A stretch of 64,000 bases of DNA from Roseateles_E sp005503085 (GTDB lineage Bacteria; Pseudomonadota; Gammaproteobacteria; Burkholderiales; Burkholderiaceae_C), in assembly GCF_028462495.1 (NCBI RefSeq), contig NZ_JAQOWX010000017.1, positions 1-64,000 of the forward strand, in the 5' to 3' direction. The translations under genes and the position numbers were made by a program. Each line of letters begins with the position of its first letter. The first letter of the stretch is position 1. The notes under the pieces were generated by a model. The model was given only the letters and a program-made list of their open reading frames with translations, ran no database searches and was not told where the DNA came from. Of this stretch, positions 43,776 to 55,095 are shown piece by piece.

Positions 43776-43850
43776 CCACGGCTGCCCCGGGCGGCGATCC
43801 ACTACGCTGGATCGCTTGTCAGCACGCCACCCCGTTTCGGAGAAGCCTTC

Positions 43851-45602
43851 ATGCAAGACATGACCCCATCGCCAGCGAGTTCGCTGGGTCGCCACAGCGT
43901 GGCTTTTCGCCTCTGGGCCTCGGTGATCGCGGTCATCGTCGCGCTGATCGCGGTGATCACTTTCGCGGCGGTACGCAGCGGCAAGGTGCAGGAGCAGACC
44001 ACCGCCGTGGCCGCCGCGATGGACGCCAAGGTCGACGCCGCCAGGCGCTGGGCCGGCCTGACCACCACCAATGTCGTGCGGGTGCAAGCCACGGCCGCCA
44101 GCACCGACCCGGCCGTCGATGCCTTGTTCAAGGAGGTGATTCCCGCCACCATCGGCGAGATCAGCAAGGTCCAGAAAGCCATCGAGGCGATGGAGCTGAG
44201 CGACAAAGACAAGGCCTTGATGGACAAGGTCGCGGCTGAGCGCAAGACCGTGCTGGAATCACTGGCCAAGATCCGCAGCATCAAGGCCACCGATCCGGCC
44301 GCCGCCGCCCAGGAGTTGAGCGCGCGCTTCAATCCGGCGGTCGATGTGTATCTGAAATCACTCAACGAGTTCGCCGAGGAGCAGGTCCGCGCCAAGGCCG
44401 AGATCCTGGCGGAGCTGGCCGAGCAGCGCAAGAGCACGGTGCGCATCGCCGGCGTGTTGATCGCGCTGGTCGTGATCGGCCTGATCGCCGGTGCGGTCTG
44501 GCTGGTGCGCTCGATCCAGCAGCCGCTGGCTCAGGCCATGCAGGCGGCCGACCAGATCGCCGGCGGCGACCTGACGACCTCGGTGCATGTGAGCCGGCGC
44601 GACGAGTTCGGCCTGCTGCTCGGCTCGATGGAGCGCATGGTGGCTCAGCTGCGCAGCGTGGTCGGCGAGGTGCGCCAGGGCATCGAGTCGGTGTCCACCG
44701 CCTCCAGCGAGATCGCCACCGGCAACCATGACCTGAGCGCCCGCACCGAGCAGACAGCCTCCAGCCTGCAAGAGACCGCCAGCTCGATGGAAGAGCTGAC
44801 GGCCACGGTCGGCCACTCGGCCGACACCGCCCGCCAGGCCAACCAGCTGGCCGGCTCGGCCGCCGAGGCTGCGGTGCGCGGCGGCCAGGTGGTCGAGCAG
44901 GTGGTCAGCAATATGGCCCAGATCACCGAGAGCTCGCGCAAGATCGGCGACATCATCGGCACCATCGATGGCATTGCCTTCCAGACCAATATCCTGGCGC
45001 TGAACGCGGCGGTGGAAGCCGCGCGCGCCGGCGAGCAGGGCCGGGGCTTCGCGGTGGTGGCCGCCGAGGTGCGCTCGCTGGCCCAGCGCTCGGCCGAGGC
45101 CGCCAAGGAGATCAAGACCCTGATCGGCGCCTCGGTGGAGCGGGTCGAATCGGGCGCGCAGCTGGTCGAGCAGACCGGCACCGCGATGCAGGACATCGTC
45201 ACCAGCGTCAAGCGCGTGACCGACCTGATCGGCGAGATCGCCTCGGCCGCCACCGAGCAGCGCGACGGCATCGCGCAGGTCAATGTGGCCGTCACCAACC
45301 TCGATCACATGACGCAGCAAAACGCCGCGCTGGTGGAGGAATCGGCGGCCGCCGCGCAGTCGCTGCGTGAGCAGTCGGCACGGCTGGCCGAGGTGGTGTC
45401 GGTCTTCAAGGTCGATCAGCAGTTCCAGGCCAGGGCCGCCATCACGGCGCCGTCGCCGAAGCCGATCACCAAGAGCGCGCCGCGTCCCGCGCCGGTGGCG
45501 GCGAGGAAGCCGGCACCACCGAAGCCGGTCGCCCGTCCTGCGCCGGTTCCCGCGCCCAAGGCCAGCCCGGCGCCGACCACCGACGAGTGGGAATCGTTCT
45601 GA
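43851..45602 (+). CDS. Methyl-accepting chemotaxis protein
   Basis: A 583-residue transmembrane chemoreceptor. The first membrane helix is at about 20-42 (WASVIAVIVALIAVITFAAV). A periplasmic four-helix-bundle domain follows, then a second helix at about 200-222 (IAGVLIALVVIGLIAGAVWL), a HAMP domain, and a long coiled-coil signalling domain. The hairpin tip is IDGIAFQTNILALNAAVEAA. The C-terminus is a Pro/Ala/Lys-rich linker ending DEWESF, a WExF-type tether for the CheR/CheB methylation enzymes. The ligand is unknown. ATG at 43851 was chosen as the codon just before the first membrane helix. Confidence 0.94.
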   Translation: MQDMTPSPASSLGRHSVAFRLWASVIAVIVALIAVITFAAVRSGKVQEQTTAVAAAMDAKVDAARRWAGLTTTNVVRVQATAASTDPAVDALFKEVIPATIGEISKVQKAIEAMELSDKDKALMDKVAAERKTVLESLAKIRSIKATDPAAAAQELSARFNPAVDVYLKSLNEFAEEQVRAKAEILAELAEQRKSTVRIAGVLIALVVIGLIAGAVWLVRSIQQPLAQAMQAADQIAGGDLTTSVHVSRRDEFGLLLGSMERMVAQLRSVVGEVRQGIESVSTASSEIATGNHDLSARTEQTASSLQETASSMEELTATVGHSADTARQANQLAGSAAEAAVRGGQVVEQVVSNMAQITESSRKIGDIIGTIDGIAFQTNILALNAAVEAARAGEQGRGFAVVAAEVRSLAQRSAEAAKEIKTLIGASVERVESGAQLVEQTGTAMQDIVTSVKRVTDLIGEIASAATEQRDGIAQVNVAVTNLDHMTQQNAALVEESAAAAQSLREQSARLAEVVSVFKVDQQFQARAAITAPSPKPITKSAPRPAPVAARKPAPPKPVARPAPVPAPKASPAPTTDEWESF

Positions 45603-46412
45603 TCAGTCCCAGCTCGGCGCCAGGCCCTCTGGATTGACCAGGCGCCCGCCGCGTTCCAGGCCCGCGATCTGCGCCATCTCGTCCGGGCTCAGCACCAGCT
45701 GCTGCGCCCGCAGATTGCTGGCCAGGTTCTCACGCTTCGTCGAAGACGGGATCACCGCATAGCCCTGCTGCAGCGCCCAGGCCAGCACGACCTGGGCCGG
45801 CGTGGCGCGGTGCGCTGCGGCGATGCGGATGATCAGCTCGTCCTTCAGCACCGCACCATAGGCCAGGGTCATATAGGACGTGATGGGCACGCCCTGGCTG
45901 CGCGCGAACTCGACGACGCTGCGGTTCTGCAAGTAGGGATGCAGCTCGATCTGATTGGTGGCGATGGGCTCGGCGCCGACCACGGCCATCGCCTGCTTCA
46001 TCAGATCCACCGTGAAGTTCGAGACGCCGATCTGGCGTGTCAGGCCTTGCGCCTTGGCTTCCATCAAGGCCGCCAAGGTCTCGGCCAGCGGCACGGCGCC
46101 GCCCGGCGAGGGCCAGTGGATCAGGGTCAGATCGAGGTAGTCGGTGCGCAGCTTGGCCAGGCTGTCCTTGAGGCTTGGGATCAGCCGGTCGCCGGCCAGC
46201 TGCTCGGTCCAGATCTTGGTCGTCAGGAAGAGTTGCTCGCGCGGCACGCCGCTCTCGGCGATGGCCTGGCCGACCTCGGCCTCGTTGCCATAGATCTGGG
46301 CCGTGTCGATGGCCCGGTAGCCAAGTGCCAGCGCGGTGGTGACCGAGTCGATCACGACCTGACCCTTCAGGCGGAAGGTGCCGAGGCCGAAGGAAGGAAG
46401 GGTTTTGTTCAT
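45603..46412 (-). CDS. Aldo/keto reductase (2,5-diketo-D-gluconate reductase B-like)
   Basis: A 269-residue NADPH-dependent reductase with the TIM-barrel AKR signature. The catalytic Asp and Tyr are in RAIDTAQIYGNEAEVG, the Lys is in LTTKIW and the His is in LTLIHWPSP. The cofactor motif is near the end (IPSSTKRENLASNL). It resembles DkgB in length and motifs. ATG at 46412 has AAGGAA upstream and is preferred to an ATG 18 bases earlier. It follows the MFS gene closely and is probably co-transcribed with it. Confidence 0.9.
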   Translation of the reverse strand: MNKTLPSFGLGTFRLKGQVVIDSVTTALALGYRAIDTAQIYGNEAEVGQAIAESGVPREQLFLTTKIWTEQLAGDRLIPSLKDSLAKLRTDYLDLTLIHWPSPGGAVPLAETLAALMEAKAQGLTRQIGVSNFTVDLMKQAMAVVGAEPIATNQIELHPYLQNRSVVEFARSQGVPITSYMTLAYGAVLKDELIIRIAAAHRATPAQVVLAWALQQGYAVIPSSTKRENLASNLRAQQLVLSPDEMAQIAGLERGGRLVNPEGLAPSWD

Positions 46413-46431
46413 GGTTGTTCCTTGATTCATG

Positions 46432-47637
46432 TCAGTGGCCGACCGCTGCCGCCCCGCCGCGCGACGGGCTGGCAAAGCCGCTGCGCCTGTCCAAGGCGCC
46501 GCTCCAGGCCGTCAGGCCCAGCGCGCCCAGCACCACCAGGGCCCCGATCCAGGGCGTGTTCAGAACGCCCCAGCGCGCGACGATCTCGCCGCCCAGCAGC
46601 GCGCCGCCGGCGATGCCCAGATTGAAGGCCGCGATATTCAAGCCCGAGGCCACATCGATGGCGCGCGGCGCGTGGATCTCGGCCTGCTGCACCACATAGA
46701 CCTGCAGCCCGGCCACATTGCCGAAGGCCACCGCGCCCCACAGCAGCACGGTCAGCACCACCAGCGGCTTGGATGCAGCGGTGAAGGCCAGCAGCAGCAA
46801 GACCGCGGCCAGCAGCGCGAAGATGATCTTCAGCGCGCCGATGGGCCCGCGCTGGTCGGCCAGCTTGCCACCCCAGAGATTGCCCACTGCGACCGACACA
46901 CCGTAGGCCAGCATCACCAGGCCGACGGCGCTGGCATCGAAACCGGCGACGTCCTGCAGGATGGGCGCCAGATAGGTGAAGGCCACAAACGAGCCGCCGT
47001 AGCCGACCGCCGTCATCGCATAGACCAGCAGCAGACGCGGCTCGCGCAGCACGGCCGCCTGTTGCAGCAGCGAGGCCGGCTTGCTGTGCGCGATGTTCCT
47101 GGGCACGAAGACCAGGCTGCCGACAAAGGCAATCAGGCCCAGCGCGGCGACCGCCAGAAAGGTCGCGCGCCAGCCGAAGTGCTGGCCGATGAAGGTGCCG
47201 AGCGGCACGCCGGTCACCAGGGCCACGGTCAGGCCGGTGAACATGGTCGCGATCGCGCTGGCGGCCTTGTGCTTGGGCACCAGGCCGGTGGCGATGGTCG
47301 AGCCGATCGAGAAGAACACGCCGTGCGCCAGGCCGGTGACGATGCGGGCGGCGATCAGGCTCTCATAGCCCGGTGCCTGCCAGGCCAGCAGATTGCCGGC
47401 GGTGAACAGCAGCATCAGACCCAGCAGCAAGGCCTTGCGCGGCACGCGGCCGGTCAGCGCGGTCAGCACCGGCGCACCGATGGCCACGCCCATCGCATAG
47501 AGGCTGACCAAGAGGCCGGCCGAAGGCACGCTGACGCCGAGGTCGGCGGCCAGCGTCGGGATCAGGCCGACGATGACGAACTCGGTCGTCCCGATGGCAA
47601 AGGCGCTGAGGGTCAGCGCCCAGAGGGCAAGAGGCAT
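46432..47637 (-). CDS. MFS transporter, DHA1 drug/sugar efflux type
   Basis: A 401-residue inner-membrane exporter with 12 predicted helices. It begins LALWALTLSAFAIGTTEFVI, a hallmark of the AraJ/YdhP-like DHA1 group. Further motifs include TALTGRVPRKALLLGL (loop 2-3) and ARIVTGLAHGVFFSIG. It may export a sugar or an antimicrobial; the substrate is unknown. It is divergent from a LysR gene and is followed by an aldo/keto reductase, which suggests a small LysR-controlled detoxification or export unit. Confidence 0.9.
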   Translation of the reverse strand: MPLALWALTLSAFAIGTTEFVIVGLIPTLAADLGVSVPSAGLLVSLYAMGVAIGAPVLTALTGRVPRKALLLGLMLLFTAGNLLAWQAPGYESLIAARIVTGLAHGVFFSIGSTIATGLVPKHKAASAIATMFTGLTVALVTGVPLGTFIGQHFGWRATFLAVAALGLIAFVGSLVFVPRNIAHSKPASLLQQAAVLREPRLLLVYAMTAVGYGGSFVAFTYLAPILQDVAGFDASAVGLVMLAYGVSVAVGNLWGGKLADQRGPIGALKIIFALLAAVLLLLAFTAASKPLVVLTVLLWGAVAFGNVAGLQVYVVQQAEIHAPRAIDVASGLNIAAFNLGIAGGALLGGEIVARWGVLNTPWIGALVVLGALGLTAWSGALDRRSGFASPSRGGAAAVGH

Positions 47638-47722
47638 GATGAGGAACTCCGGGATGCTTGAAAGAAAGTGGCCGCAGTGTGGCCGCGCCGCCTTTGCAGA
47701 TAAACCCCAGATCCGGCGATAG

Positions 47723-47745
47723 ATTCTTGAATAAACTTCAAGAAT
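47723..47745. promoter_or_regulatory. LysR-type inverted repeat over the start codon of the divergent LysR gene
   Basis: ATTCTTGAA (47723-47731), five bases, and TTCAAGAAT (47737-47745) form a perfect 9-base inverted repeat. It contains a T-N11-A core as in LysR operators. The right arm includes the first two bases of the ATG at 47744. Binding there would block translation initiation or transcription of the LysR gene, an autorepression layout. The divergent MFS start is about 85 bases away. Confidence 0.65.
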
Positions 47746-48649
47746 GAAGACCACACTCGATGAATTGCAGACCTTGGTCGCCGTGGTCGACGGCGGCTCG
47801 ATCACCGCCGCCGCCGAGCGCCTGGGCCAGACCGTCTCGGCCGTCAGCCGCTCGCTGGCGCGGCTGGAGGAGAAGCTGGACACCAGCCTCTTGAGCCGCA
47901 CGACGCGGCGGCTCGCGCTGACCGAGGAGGGCCAGGTCTTGCTGAGCCGGGCACGCAAGATCCTCGACTCGGTCGAGGAGGCCGAGGACCAGCTGGCCCA
48001 GCGCCGCCAGAAGCCGGCCGGGCGGCTGCGTGTCAATGCGGCCTCGCCCTTCATGCTGCATGTGCTGGTGCCGCTGCTGGGTGACTTGCGTGCGCGCTAT
48101 CCCGAGCTGGAGCTGGAGCTCAACAGCGATGAGCTGAACATCGACCTGCTGGAGCAGCGCACCGATGTGGCTTTCCGGATCGGCGCGCTGCGCGACTCCA
48201 CGCTGCACGCGCGGCCGCTGGGCAGCAGCCGGCTGCGCGTGCTGGCCAGCCCGGCCTATCTGAAGGCGGTGGGGCGGCCGCGAACGGTGGCCGACCTGGC
48301 CGGCCTGAGCCTGCTGGGCTTTGCGCAACCGGAGAGCCTGAACGACTGGCCGCTGCGCCACCCGCAGGGCGATGCGCTGCGCATCACGCCCAGCCTGCAG
48401 GCCTCCAGCGGCGAAACCCTGCGCCAGCTGGCGCTGGCCGGCCAGGGCCTCGTCTGCCTGGCCGACTTCATGACCCAGGCCGATCGCGAGCGCGGCGATC
48501 TGGTGCAGGTGCTGATCAAGGACACGGTGGAGGTGCTGCAGCCGATCAACGCCGTCTATTACCGCAACACCCAGCTGGCGGCCCGCATCGCCTGCTTTCT
48601 CGACCATGTGGCCGAGCGCATCGCCGGCTGCGCCTGGGTGCTGCGTTAG
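47744..48649 (+). CDS. LysR-family transcriptional regulator
   Basis: A 301-residue LysR protein. The N-terminal HTH is LQTLVAVVDGGSITAAAERL and VSAVSRSLARLEEKLDTSLL. The effector domain has RLRVNAASPFMLHVLVPLL and LPGDRERG-like residues towards the end (MTQADRERGDLVQVL). ATG at 47744 overlaps an inverted repeat and has no clear ribosome-binding site, so the transcript might be leaderless. The divergent MFS-AKR pair is the probable target. Confidence 0.9.
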   Translation: MKTTLDELQTLVAVVDGGSITAAAERLGQTVSAVSRSLARLEEKLDTSLLSRTTRRLALTEEGQVLLSRARKILDSVEEAEDQLAQRRQKPAGRLRVNAASPFMLHVLVPLLGDLRARYPELELELNSDELNIDLLEQRTDVAFRIGALRDSTLHARPLGSSRLRVLASPAYLKAVGRPRTVADLAGLSLLGFAQPESLNDWPLRHPQGDALRITPSLQASSGETLRQLALAGQGLVCLADFMTQADRERGDLVQVLIKDTVEVLQPINAVYYRNTQLAARIACFLDHVAERIAGCAWVLR

Positions 48650-48664
48650 CGCCCGCCACGCCGC

Positions 48665-49120
48665 TCAGCCCTGCGGCGGCGACAACAGGCGGCGTTCGCC
48701 GAGCAGCGCCGCCAGCAGCACACCGGCGGTCATCGCCAGGCCGCTCAGCAGCCCCCACAGCAAGGGCATCAGGATGACCTGCAGCCATTCGCCGGAGGGC
48801 AGGTCCGGCTCGGGCGGGTCTCCGGCCAGGATCGCGGCGCCGCACAGCAGCCAGATCAGCCAGGCCAGGCCCACGCCATAGAGGCAGCAGGCCGTGCTGC
48901 GGCGCCGGCTGCGCCGGTGCGAGCGCAGCGTCAGATAGCTCCAGCCCAGCGCCAGCAGGAACAGCAGCAAGGCAAAGACGGCCGCCTCGGCCAGCAGGTC
49001 CGGCAGGCTGCCACGACCGATGGGCCTGGGGCCGCGCGTCAGCAGCACGCTCAGCAGCCCGCCGACGCTGCACAGGGCCAGTCCCGAGATGAAAGCACCG
49101 AGAGTCCGCAAAGACTGCAT
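48665..49120 (-). CDS. Small membrane protein, paralogue of the upstream 161-residue protein
   Basis: A 151-residue protein with four hydrophobic segments, reading GAFISGLALCSVGGLLSVLL, LPDLLAEAAVFALLLFLLAL, GVGLAWLIWLLCGAAIL and a last long helix around LLWGLLSGLAMTAGVLLAAL. The same order and several motifs (SLP-LLAEA, WSY-TLR, GLAWL-WLL, LWGLL-GLA) recur in the 161-residue gene at 49268-49753, so the two are tandem duplicates. The family is unknown to me. ATG at 49120 is used rather than a longer frame because it starts before the first helix. Confidence 0.5.
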   Translation of the reverse strand: MQSLRTLGAFISGLALCSVGGLLSVLLTRGPRPIGRGSLPDLLAEAAVFALLLFLLALGWSYLTLRSHRRSRRRSTACCLYGVGLAWLIWLLCGAAILAGDPPEPDLPSGEWLQVILMPLLWGLLSGLAMTAGVLLAALLGERRLLSPPQG

Positions 49121-49267
49121 AGTGTCGAAGCCCCCCTGCTCAGCGAGAGCCCGTCTGATAGCAAGAAGCCGGCCATCGAGCCGCCCCGGGGCAGCGAGGG
49201 TGGATCGGAGGAAAAACCGCACCAGGGCCGCGAGCCCGCGACACAGATCGGTGCACCGGCGCCCCGC

Positions 49268-49753
49268 TCAGCGGCGCCGCGTCAGGCCTTGCAGCAGGAC
49301 ATGGCGCCGGGCCAGCACGCCCGCCACCAGCACCCCGACCAGCACCGCCAGCCCGTTGAGCAGCCCCCATAGCGGCGGCACCTGTGGCGACAGCAGCAAG
49401 GTGCTCAGCGGCATGGCGACCAGGGATGTCGTCTCGGCCGCGCAGACCACGCCGTACAACAACCAGGCCAGCCAGGCCAGGCCCAGGCCGCCCAGACACC
49501 AGGCGGTGGCGGGCCAGCGGCCGCGCCGGTAGGGCCGCAGCGTCACATAGCTCCAGCTCAGGGCCAGCGCAAAGATGGGCAGGGCATAGACGGTGGCCTC
49601 GGCCAGCAGCTGCGGCAGGCTTTCCGAATGCCCCCACAGCGCGGTCAGCCCCAGCGGCAGACGCAGACCGGCCAGCGAGCCGCCCAGCATCACCGCGGTG
49701 CTGTAGAGGGCCAGCCCGGAGGCGAAGGCAGCGATGCGCCGCGAGTGTTTCAT
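49268..49753 (-). CDS. Small membrane protein, paralogue of the downstream 151-residue protein
   Basis: A 161-residue membrane protein with four helices: FASGLALYSTAVMLGGSLAG, QLLAEATVYALPIFALALSW, GLGLAWLAWLLYGVVC and a last segment around LWGLLNGLAVLVGVLVAGVL. It shares the spacing and motifs of the gene at 48665-49120, but differs in the loops. It has no signal for lipidation. The start MKHSRRIAAFA is ATG at 49753. The 147 bases between the two genes hold nothing recognisable. Confidence 0.5.
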   Translation of the reverse strand: MKHSRRIAAFASGLALYSTAVMLGGSLAGLRLPLGLTALWGHSESLPQLLAEATVYALPIFALALSWSYVTLRPYRRGRWPATAWCLGGLGLAWLAWLLYGVVCAAETTSLVAMPLSTLLLSPQVPPLWGLLNGLAVLVGVLVAGVLARRHVLLQGLTRRR

Positions 49754-49845
49754 GAGGCCCGACAAACTAGGGATGGACGTTGCCCAATTCTGATGGATAG
49801 CGCCGCGGCGAAGCGGGTCCACCCCCCCCATCTCAAGGGCCGGTC

Positions 49846-50394
49846 TTACCCCTGCGGCGCGCCCAAGCCGTCCAGCAGTCGCTGGAAGGCCAGCCACAGC
49901 GGCGGCTGCTCCCGGGCCTCCAGCTGCTCCAGGGCCAGGGCCGCCGCCTCCAGGGTTGAGAGCTGATGTGCGCGCTGGGCCTTGCGGACCGCGTAGCGCG
50001 AGGCCGGCGGCTGCTCCCAGCTCAGCCGCGGCAGGGTCTGCAGCAGCGGGTTCAGCGCCAGCATCTTGCGGCTCTTGCGCCAGGTGCCGTCCAGCACGAT
50101 CAGCCGGCTCGGCGCGGCCGGCAGCGGCGGCCCGGGCCGCGCCGGGTCTTGCGGATAGAGCAGCACCGCGCCGTCCAGCAACGGCGCCAGCTCGGCCGGC
50201 TCGAAGACCTCGCCGACCAGCAGCCGGCTGCGTGCCAGGCACAGATGCAGCAGCCGCGCCGTGCCCTTGGCCTGGCGCTCCTCCAGCGGGTGCTGCAGGA
50301 TCAGCAGCTCCAGCGCGTTGTCCACCGGCGCGGCCAGCGCGCAGATGCAATGGCTTTGCGGGCGCAGGCAGCGCGTGCAGCGGGCACGGGTCAT
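49846..50394 (-). CDS. DTW-domain tRNA-uridine aminocarboxypropyltransferase
   Basis: A 182-residue TapT/YfiP-like SPOUT-fold enzyme that transfers an aminocarboxypropyl group from S-adenosylmethionine to uridine in tRNA (acp3U). The N-terminal zinc-like cluster is ARCTRCLRPQSHCIC. The signature motif appears as LDGTWRKSRKML, and the catalytic end has LSWEQPPASRYAVRKA. The DTW motif is written DGTW here, as in some members. Fourteen bases separate it from the hybrid kinase upstream on the same strand. Confidence 0.82.
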   Translation of the reverse strand: MTRARCTRCLRPQSHCICALAAPVDNALELLILQHPLEERQAKGTARLLHLCLARSRLLVGEVFEPAELAPLLDGAVLLYPQDPARPGPPLPAAPSRLIVLDGTWRKSRKMLALNPLLQTLPRLSWEQPPASRYAVRKAQRAHQLSTLEAAALALEQLEAREQPPLWLAFQRLLDGLGAPQG

Positions 50395-50408
50395 GGTCGC
50401 CGTGGCGC

Positions 50409-53180
<2,772 letters not shown>

Positions 53181-53236
53181 ACGCTAGGCCTGGGTTCTAT
53201 GCTTGTTTGCCGGGCAGTATCGGGGACGGGACTTGC

Positions 53237-54475
53237 CTAGGGCAACAAGGGCTTGTCATCCAAAAGCGCCTCTATCCTGGCCATCATCGCGCGGTAGGCC
53301 GGCGCCTCGGGGCCGCCGTACTGCTTGCGGAACTCGGCGGCGCTGAGGAATTCGGGCAGATCGGAGACATCGGGCAGCAGCTCGGCCTCGCTGAGGCCGG
53401 CGGCCAGGCGCTGCTGCAGCGCTTGCGGGCGCTGCACGGCCAGCAGCCCCAGCCGGCTGCCGGCCCGGTCGGCGGCGATGTCGTTGAAGCTGAAGCCGCT
53501 GCCGCCGCGGACATCGGCCTGCTCCTTGTAGATGCCCACGGCATCGGCCAGCGGCCCGCCGCCTTCGGCCGCCAGCACCGCCGAGATCAGCAGATGCAGC
53601 GGGAAATCGGGCCGGCCATAGAGCTGCACCTCCAGCGGCCGGGGCTGCGGCCAGCCGCGCGCGGCCGGCACCAGCCGGCCCAGGCCCTGGCCGCTGGCAT
53701 AGGCGGCCAGGCTCAGCAGCGCGGCGCGGTTCTCGGACGCCGCGTCCTGGCCGGCGGCCGTGCGCTCGGCGGCCAGCTGGAACAGCGGCGTCAGCAGCGC
53801 GACCACCGACACCGGGCCCGGCTGCTTGGCGGCGAGCTGCACCAGCCGGTCCGAATAGACGCGCAGCCGCGCCTGATCGGCGGCCGGCAACAGCGAGTCC
53901 AGCATGCGGCGGTAGCTGTCGGCATGCCATTCATAGGCCAGCTGCACCCGGCCGTGCTCCAGCGCCACATGCTTGATCATCTGGCGCAGCAGCCGCGCCT
54001 CCTCGAAGGCCGCGACGCGCGCCAGTGCCCGCTCGCGCAGCAGCGCGGTCAGCCAGTCAGGCAGCGGCAGCCGGCCCAGGCGCAGGTCCACGATGCGCGG
54101 CAGGCCGCCGTTGGGCACCAGGCGCGCGCTGGCATTGAGCCAGAACGGTCCGCCCAGCGCCAGGCTGGCGCGGGCCAGCGCATGGCCGTCCTGCAGGCTC
54201 AGCCGGGCCGCCAGCTGCGGGTGGCGGCTGGACAGATAGTTCAGCAACAGCGCCAGCTCGGCCTCCGACACCTGGACCGAGCGCAGCGCGCCCGGCGGCC
54301 CGAGGCGCGGGTCGTTGCGGCGCAGAAAGTTGCGGGCCTTGGCCACATCGGCGGCCGAGATCGCCGGCGGCTGGGGCACGGCCGGCGCGGTCTGCAGCGC
54401 CAGCGCCACGGCCAGCAAGGCCGTCAGCGACAGCGCGCACAAAATGTAGAGAGAACAGCGCAAAAGCAATTTCAT
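53237..54475 (-). CDS. Membrane-anchored protein of unknown function (412 residues)
   Basis: A 412-residue protein with a single N-terminal hydrophobic segment (CSLYILCALSLTALLAVALA), probably an uncleaved anchor or signal, then a mostly helical and beta-mixed periplasmic part. Stretches such as ARNFLRRNDPRLGPPGALRS and SGFSFNDIAADRAGSRLG look conserved, but I do not recognise the family. There is no catalytic signature that I can name. It lies 56 bases upstream of the kinase gene on the same strand, with a normal length and base use. Confidence 0.55.
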   Translation of the reverse strand: MKLLLRCSLYILCALSLTALLAVALALQTAPAVPQPPAISAADVAKARNFLRRNDPRLGPPGALRSVQVSEAELALLLNYLSSRHPQLAARLSLQDGHALARASLALGGPFWLNASARLVPNGGLPRIVDLRLGRLPLPDWLTALLRERALARVAAFEEARLLRQMIKHVALEHGRVQLAYEWHADSYRRMLDSLLPAADQARLRVYSDRLVQLAAKQPGPVSVVALLTPLFQLAAERTAAGQDAASENRAALLSLAAYASGQGLGRLVPAARGWPQPRPLEVQLYGRPDFPLHLLISAVLAAEGGGPLADAVGIYKEQADVRGGSGFSFNDIAADRAGSRLGLLAVQRPQALQQRLAAGLSEAELLPDVSDLPEFLSAAEFRKQYGGPEAPAYRAMMARIEALLDDKPLLP

Positions 54476-54580
54476 TGCCGCGCAGTCTGCCAGCTTTGCG
54501 AGTCAGGCCCGGCCTTCAGTCGAACACTAGAATGCCTCGGCACGCCCGCGTGCCTTCTCGCCAACCCGGAATCTCCTGCC

Positions 54581-55060
54581 ATGCGTTTGTTCACCTCCTC
54601 GCTGATTGCCCTCGGTCTGGGCACCGCTCTGATGGCCTCGGCCTCGGCCCAGGTCACCATCAAGGAAGCCTGGGTGCGCGCCACCGTGCCGCAGCAGAAA
54701 GCCACCGGCGCCTTCATGCAGCTGAGCGCCGCCAAGGACAGCCGCCTGGTCTCGGTCAGCTCCAGCGCCGTGCCCATCGTCGAGCTGCATGAGATGGCGA
54801 TGGACAACAACGTGATGAGGATGCGCCAGATCCCGGCACTGGAACTGCCGGCCGGCAAGAGCGTCGAGCTCAAGCCCGGCGGCTATCACATCATGCTGAT
54901 GGACCTGAAGCAGCAGGTGAAGGTCGGCGACACGCTGCCGCTGACCCTGGTGTTCGAGGACAAGGCCGGCAAGCGCGAGACGGTCGAGGTCAAGGCCCAG
55001 GTGCGCGCGCTGGGTGCGGCGGCCGCCAAGCACGACGGCCATAGCGACCACAAGCACTGA
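54581..55060 (+). CDS. PCu(A)C-type periplasmic copper chaperone
   Basis: A 159-residue periplasmic protein with signal SLIALGLGTALMASASA. The cupredoxin-like copper site is visible: HEMAMDNNVMRM and YHIMLMDLKQQV, giving the spaced His and Met ligands of the family. It ends in a His-rich tail (KHDGHSDHKH) that may add copper binding. PCu(A)C proteins deliver Cu(I) to the Cu-A site of cytochrome c oxidase. ATG at 54581 precedes the signal peptide. It is probably not in an operon with the divergent gene at 54475. Confidence 0.9.
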   Translation: MRLFTSSLIALGLGTALMASASAQVTIKEAWVRATVPQQKATGAFMQLSAAKDSRLVSVSSSAVPIVELHEMAMDNNVMRMRQIPALELPAGKSVELKPGGYHIMLMDLKQQVKVGDTLPLTLVFEDKAGKRETVEVKAQVRALGAAAAKHDGHSDHKH

Positions 55061-55095
55061 GCCCGCAGCCGCCGGGCGGCGTCGCATCGCGCTCC

